A stretch of 55,146 bases of DNA. It comes from Nonomuraea endophytica. GTDB taxonomy: Bacteria > Actinomycetota > Actinomycetes > Streptosporangiales > Streptosporangiaceae. This document shows, piece after piece, positions 51,463-55,146 of the stretch. The notes under the pieces are model-generated. The model was not told the origin of the DNA, made no database searches, and saw only the letters and a list, made by a program, of their open reading frames with translations. The stretch is from NCBI RefSeq assembly GCF_014203235.1, contig NZ_JACHIN010000002.1, positions 1-55,146 of the forward strand, in the 5' to 3' direction. Positions within the stretch are counted from its first letter, which is position 1; each line of letters opens with the position of its first letter. The position numbers and the translations under genes are program-made.

Positions 51463-51963
51463 ATGGAAACCGAACGGCTGATCATGCGCCCGCTGACCGG
51501 ATCCGACTTCGACGCCTACGCCGCCATGCTCGCCGACCCCGACGTGGCCGGCGGGCTCGCCGAGAGCGTCGGCACCTCACCGGCGGACGCCTGGCGCAGC
51601 CTGGCCACGTTCATCGGCCATCGGGAGATTCGCGGCTACTCGCACTGGGCGCTGGTGGAGAAGTCGAGCGGCAGCTTCGTCGGCCGGGCGGGACCCTGGC
51701 AGCCGCACGGCTTCCCCGGCCTGGGCGTCGGCTGGTGCCTGGCCCGCGACCACTGGGGCAAGGGGTACGCCACCGAGGCGGCCGGCGCCGCCCTGAACTA
51801 CTGCTTCACCGAACTCGGCGCGGAGCAGGTGATCTCGGTGATCCTGCCCGGAAACACCCGCTCGATCTCGGTCGCCGAGCGCATCGGCCACCGCCACCTG
51901 CGCGACCTCGACTACGGAGGCCGGCGAGTGCACCTCTACGGCAGTGATCGCCGGCCCAGTTGA
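51463..51963 (+). CDS. GNAT family N-acetyltransferase (RimJ-like)
   Basis: The 166-residue protein has METERLIMRPLTGSDFDAY at the N-terminus and the acetyl-CoA site VGWCLARDHWGKGYATEAAGAALNYCF, with NTRSISVAERIGH afterwards. This is typical of the RimI/RimJ group that acetylates proteins or small amines. Substrate is unknown. It is divergent from the aminotransferase. Confidence 0.9.
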   Translation: METERLIMRPLTGSDFDAYAAMLADPDVAGGLAESVGTSPADAWRSLATFIGHREIRGYSHWALVEKSSGSFVGRAGPWQPHGFPGLGVGWCLARDHWGKGYATEAAGAALNYCFTELGAEQVISVILPGNTRSISVAERIGHRHLRDLDYGGRRVHLYGSDRRPS

Positions 51964-51969
51964 TCGACG

Positions 51970-52575
51970 TCAGCACCACCAGCGCACGCCGCACGGCCTG
52001 CCGCCCCGGTTCTCGCCCACGATGAACTTGACCGGCTGGCCGATCACCAGCGGCGTGCCCGGCTGGGGCGACTGCAGCAGCACCCGGTCGGTGCCGCGCG
52101 GCAGGCCGCGCTCCGGCTGGGTCGCCACGTCCACCAGGCCCATGACCGGCTGGAACACGATCGCCGCCCAGGCGCCGCTCCGGCCGACGACGCGCGGCAT
52201 GCGCGGGTGCTGGCGGTAGAAACGGGACTCGGCGGAGGTCAGGAACGAGACCTCGACCTTGGCGCCCCAGGCGAGTTTGGTGCCGGGGGCGGGCCGTACC
52301 GCGAAGATGCGGCAGACCTCGTCCGGGCGGCAGACCGACAGCGGCGAGACTCCCTTCGGCGCGAGGACCAGACCGAGGCCCTGCACCTCACGCTGGACCA
52401 CCGCGAGCTGCCGTCCCACGAGGTCGGGCACCGCGACCTGCGGCAGGAAGGACAGGGCGGCGGTCTCGGGGACGCGGGCGCCCGGCCGGTCGGCGTGGCC
52501 GCACCCGCTCACCGTCCCGAGTCCGAACGCGATCATCGTCGAGATCACCGCGGACACGGGAGACCTCACCGCCAT
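51970..52575 (-). CDS. PASTA-domain lipoprotein
   Basis: The 201-residue protein has an N-terminal signal with lipobox VSGC (about residues 22-25). Two PASTA-type repeats follow: VPDLVGRQLAVVQREVQGLGL with SVCRPDEVCRIFAV, and MPRVVGRSGAWAAIVFQ with DRVLLQSPQPGTPLVIGQPV. PASTA domains bind peptidoglycan fragments. It has no kinase domain, so it could be a cell-wall sensor or decoy. Confidence 0.82.
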   Translation of the reverse strand: MAVRSPVSAVISTMIAFGLGTVSGCGHADRPGARVPETAALSFLPQVAVPDLVGRQLAVVQREVQGLGLVLAPKGVSPLSVCRPDEVCRIFAVRPAPGTKLAWGAKVEVSFLTSAESRFYRQHPRMPRVVGRSGAWAAIVFQPVMGLVDVATQPERGLPRGTDRVLLQSPQPGTPLVIGQPVKFIVGENRGGRPCGVRWWC

Positions 52576-52699
52576 GCGTGCCTCCAGGCCTGAGCGCGAA
52601 GCCCCCCGACCCCGAAGCGATCACGCTATCGCCTACCGGGAGCACCAGAATGCCCTTTGTCCGCTAATGGACACCACTGGTCCCAGGCGTCACCGCTGG

Positions 52700-53518
52700 T
52701 TAGCCGAGCGTGCGGTCGGACGGACCGTCGTAGTTGTCCGGACCCTGCATCGACAGGTCCAGCGGCTGGACCATGTGCGAGTTCGACGAGGCGCGCCAGC
52801 CCTTCTCCCTGGTCATCTCCTCGATCGAGTGCGCGCACAGCGACAGCGACCTGCACACGATGAACAACGCCTTCAGCTGCGCCGGCTCGTAGCCCATGTC
52901 GAGGCCGATGCAGCCCATGGCGCCGGGGCCGTTGATCCAGATCCGGCGGCCGAAGACCGCCTCGGTGGCGTCCTCCATCGCGCGGGCGATCGTGACGTAC
53001 CGGCCGGTGACGCCGAGTTTGTCCGACAGCTCCATCAGGCGGACCGTGCGCGGGTCGCGGATGTGCTGGGCGTGGTGGAATCCGGGCATGCGCTCCTTGA
53101 CCGCGCGCATCTCGGCGACGACCTTCGCGGCGGCCTCGGTGTCGGCGATGCCCTCGGCCTCGGCTCTCGCGGCGACCTTCAGGAACAGCTCGGCCGGGCG
53201 GTCGGCGGTGCCGTGCAGGCGGCCGATGCCGGCGACGCCGGCGGCCACGGCGGAGTTGAGCTCGGCGCCGCCGCTGGTGGCGAAGCGGACCGTGGCCGAG
53301 GAGGGCGACATGGCGTGCTCGGCCATGTTCACCATGATCGCGTCGGTCATCCTGCCGACCTCGGGCGTGGGCAGCTCACCCTTCAGCACCAGGTGGAAGT
53401 GCTCGGCGAAGGAGATGTTGCCGGTCAGCTCGTTGACGTCGTAGCCGCGTACGACGATGCGGTCCTTGTTCTTCCAGGCGATCGCCGTTTCCCAGGCGAA
53501 AGGCTTCTTGTCGGTCAA
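52700..53518 (-). CDS. citryl-CoA lyase-like (citrate synthase superfamily)
   Basis: The 272-residue protein belongs to the short citrate synthase-like class: WKNKDRIVVRGYDVNELTGNISFAEHFHLVLKGELP, then GIGRLHGTADRPAELF, GFHHAQHIRDPR and IEEMTREKGWRA. Short proteins of this kind include citryl-CoA lyase. The TTG at 53518 overlaps the upstream stop as TTGA and has AGAGGAA at a good distance; an upstream ATG (53548) is less likely. It is the last gene of the CoA-transferase operon. Confidence 0.82.
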   Translation of the reverse strand: MTDKKPFAWETAIAWKNKDRIVVRGYDVNELTGNISFAEHFHLVLKGELPTPEVGRMTDAIMVNMAEHAMSPSSATVRFATSGGAELNSAVAAGVAGIGRLHGTADRPAELFLKVAARAEAEGIADTEAAAKVVAEMRAVKERMPGFHHAQHIRDPRTVRLMELSDKLGVTGRYVTIARAMEDATEAVFGRRIWINGPGAMGCIGLDMGYEPAQLKALFIVCRSLSLCAHSIEEMTREKGWRASSNSHMVQPLDLSMQGPDNYDGPSDRTLG

Positions 53519-54312
53519 CGGGGTTTCCTCTCTGGGAAGTACACACATGCCGGGTCGATCTCCTCGCGAAGGAGGCGGATCTCCTCGGGGTCCGGCGGGA
53601 CCACAAGGTCCAGCGATTCACGAAATTTCGGGATAAAACCGGTGTGCTCCAGTACGGCGTCCGCCGTCGCGCCCGGCATCAGCGCCGTGACGGTGAGGGC
53701 GGAGTCCTCGGCCTCCATCACGCACAGATCGGTGACGACCTTGACGCGCAGGGGGCCGAGCCCGGCCTTGGCACGCTCCCCCGGCCCGCCCAGGAATCCC
53801 GGGCTGGTGATGTAGTCACACCGGGCGGGGAACCGCCGCTTTTCATGATTTGTCAGGATGACGACCTGCGAGCAATGGCTGGCGATGTCGTTCGCCCCAC
53901 CGCTGCCCGGCAGCCGCACCTGCGAGCCGTCCGGCCTCGGGACCCAGGTGGAGTTGATGTTCGCGTACTCGTCCACCTGCGCGCCGCCCAGGAACCCGGT
54001 CCTGACCAGCCCCCGCTGCACGAGCCCGCCGAGGGCCTCGAACAGCGAGCCGTGCCGGGCGGCGCCGCGCATCAGCCTCGGGTCCACGACCGAGACCGGC
54101 GTGGGCACCACCTTCGGGAACACCACCCCCGACTCGATGACCAGCTTGGCCTCGGGGGCGTGCGTCTTCTGCGCCAGCGTGGCGGCCAGCAACGGCAGCC
54201 CGGTGCCCACGATGACCAGGTCGCCGTCGCGGATCTGCCGGGCGCCCTCGACCACGAGCAGTTCGCGCGGCAGCGCCGCGCCGGTGACGCCGCCCAAGGT
54301 CAGGTCGCTCAC
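53515..54312 (-). CDS. class I CoA-transferase, beta subunit
   Basis: The 265-residue protein shows GDLVIVGTGLPLLAATLAQK, the region KLVIESGVVFPKV with a Glu at the position used by class I CoA-transferases, GGAQVDEYANINSTW and GGANDIASHC. It also recalls the IpdB-type ring-cleaving subfamily. It is coupled at both ends (GTGA with alpha, TTGA with the lyase). The acyl substrate is unknown. Confidence 0.82.
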   Translation of the reverse strand: MSDLTLGGVTGAALPRELLVVEGARQIRDGDLVIVGTGLPLLAATLAQKTHAPEAKLVIESGVVFPKVVPTPVSVVDPRLMRGAARHGSLFEALGGLVQRGLVRTGFLGGAQVDEYANINSTWVPRPDGSQVRLPGSGGANDIASHCSQVVILTNHEKRRFPARCDYITSPGFLGGPGERAKAGLGPLRVKVVTDLCVMEAEDSALTVTALMPGATADAVLEHTGFIPKFRESLDLVVPPDPEEIRLLREEIDPACVYFPERKPR

Positions 54313-55146
54313 ACCAGTCTCCGCATCTGCTCCACGAGGCCGTCGCGCAGGGCGCCGGACGCGTCGCGGTTCTTGAGGTAGTCGTCGAAGCTGCCGCCGA
54401 GGTTCGCCGCGATCCAGGCGCGCAGTTCCTCGTCCCCGGTACGGCCCAGCGCCTGGTACTCCTTGATCTCCGGCTCGGCGAAGTCGTAAGCCCGGTACAC
54501 CGAGGTCGGGAAGGCGCCGAAGGGCTGCTCGACGACGGCGGTGACATAGGCCTCGGGGATGGTCACCTGCTCGGGCCGGTCGGCGAAGGCGCCGGCGGGC
54601 AGCACCTGCTCGGCCGAGACGATGGTGACGCGGGCCGCCCGGACCATGTCCACTTCATGCGACGTAACCCCCTCAATCACGATATTTCCGGAAGTATCGG
54701 CGCGGTTGGCGTGAATCACCGCCACGTCCGGCGTCAACGCCTTAAGCAGCACCACGGGCCTGTTCGTCCACGGATCCGCCGACTCGACCGCCACCCCGGA
54801 GGTCACCAGGTCCTCCAGCAGATCCGTCCCGAGCAGGCTGCGCGTCGGCAGGAACGGCAGGCCGAGCGCCCCCGCCGCGAACCGCGTGGCCATGGCCAGG
54901 TGGGAGTGGTCGCCGACCGACACCTCGCCCCGCTCCACCGCTCTGCGCCAGGCGAACAGCGTGCCGTACCGCTCAAGGTTGCCCGTGCCCTGCTCGGTCC
55001 GGGCGACCAGCCCGGACGCGACCAGCATGTCCAGCGGCAGCGACAGGTTGCAGCCCACCACGGTGAGCCCGCCGATCCCCTGCCTGATCACCTCGTGGAC
55101 CAGCGCCATCGGACACCGGTTGATGTTCTGGCCGCCCATCCCGACA
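54309..55146 (-). CDS. class I CoA-transferase, alpha subunit (partial, cut by window end)
   Basis: The visible 279 codons run to the right edge in an open frame; the N-terminus, with the family's first strand and helix, is missing. Seen are GGQNINRCPMALVHEVIRQG, LTVVGCNLSLPLDMLVASG, LPFLPTRSLLGTDLL, NRADTSGNIVIEG and TIVSAEQVLPAG. It forms a heterodimer with the following beta subunit. With the lyase, the pair would make and cleave a CoA thioester of a short hydroxy acid, for example citrate or a relative. Confidence 0.85.
   Translation of the reverse strand, partial: VGMGGQNINRCPMALVHEVIRQGIGGLTVVGCNLSLPLDMLVASGLVARTEQGTGNLERYGTLFAWRRAVERGEVSVGDHSHLAMATRFAAGALGLPFLPTRSLLGTDLLEDLVTSGVAVESADPWTNRPVVLLKALTPDVAVIHANRADTSGNIVIEGVTSHEVDMVRAARVTIVSAEQVLPAGAFADRPEQVTIPEAYVTAVVEQPFGAFPTSVYRAYDFAEPEIKEYQALGRTGDEELRAWIAANLGGSFDDYLKNRDASGALRDGLVEQMRRLV

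Noticed and set aside
52259..53815. 518-codon plus-strand frame opposite the lyase operon
   Set aside because: Antisense of a coupled operon whose products have clear citrate synthase-like and CoA-transferase motifs.

Overview
The window is high-GC actinobacterial DNA. Support for this comes from dense short-overlap operons (ATGA, GTGA and TTGA junctions), frequent GTG and TTG starts, an XRE/DUF397 regulator pair, an F420-type LLM oxidoreductase, SARP/AfsR-like and WYL regulators, many Ser/Thr kinase and FHA genes, and a small oxidase-type membrane protein beside a DUF5130 gene. A Streptosporangiaceae-type organism (for example Nonomuraea or a relative) would fit, but that is a guess from gene content and no marker gene is present.

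The most unusual part is 0-9.1 kb. A tightly coupled eight-gene operon (1009-9058) encodes a membrane-anchored J-domain-like/TPR protein without HPD, a lidless Hsp70, a GrpE-like protein, an EccC/FtsK-like ATPase, a coiled-coil tail-anchored protein, two small helical proteins of WXG100-like size, and a fused Ser/Thr kinase-VWA protein. An FHA-winged-HTH gene is transcribed divergently from it, and its 3' end has expanded into 39-bp tandem repeats. A kinase, an FHA reader, a secretion-type ATPase with small helical partners, and a private chaperone triad together look like a dedicated assembly, secretion or conflict machine. A convergent ilvD separates this operon from a large receptor-like protein (cytosolic domain, one membrane segment, periplasmic-binding-protein fold; 11011-13740). 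A second FHA-HTH gene (17749-18450) and a convergent transmembrane Ser/Thr kinase (18447-19913) may belong to the same signalling family.

13.7-23.7 kb is mixed. It holds a thioesterase/TetR divergent pair with a clear palindromic operator, a NERD protein, an amidase, a CtaJ-like/DUF5130 pair, a LuxR-type regulator preceded by a probable 11-residue peptide gene, a WYL protein without HTH, and a beta-lactamase-fold lipoprotein. 23.9-34.3 kb carries a SARP/AfsR-like regulator convergent with an ABC exporter whose permease is split by a one-base frameshift, then FmdB, GNAT, HNH, prolyl oligopeptidase, NUDIX, AraC and VOC genes.

34.3-41.7 kb is a metabolic island. A four-gene minus-strand operon encodes a PhnW-like aminotransferase, a LysR regulator, an FAD/GcvT demethylating dehydrogenase and PurU. 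It is divergent from a PiT-type phosphate transporter and a DUF47 protein. This suggests use of an N-methylated amino compound, possibly a phosphonate, with handling of the released one-carbon unit and phosphate. 41.7-52.6 kb contains an LLM oxidoreductase/ArsR pair with operator half-sites, a secreted phosphodiesterase, NUDIX, an XRE/DUF397 pair, an MBL hydrolase, a serine hydrolase, a TetR/quinone oxidoreductase pair with twin operators, an aminotransferase, a GNAT and a PASTA lipoprotein. The right edge (52.7-55.1 kb) is a coupled operon of two class I CoA-transferase subunits, the first cut by the window end, and a citryl-CoA lyase-like protein. No rRNA, tRNA, CRISPR array, transposase or integrase was recognised.
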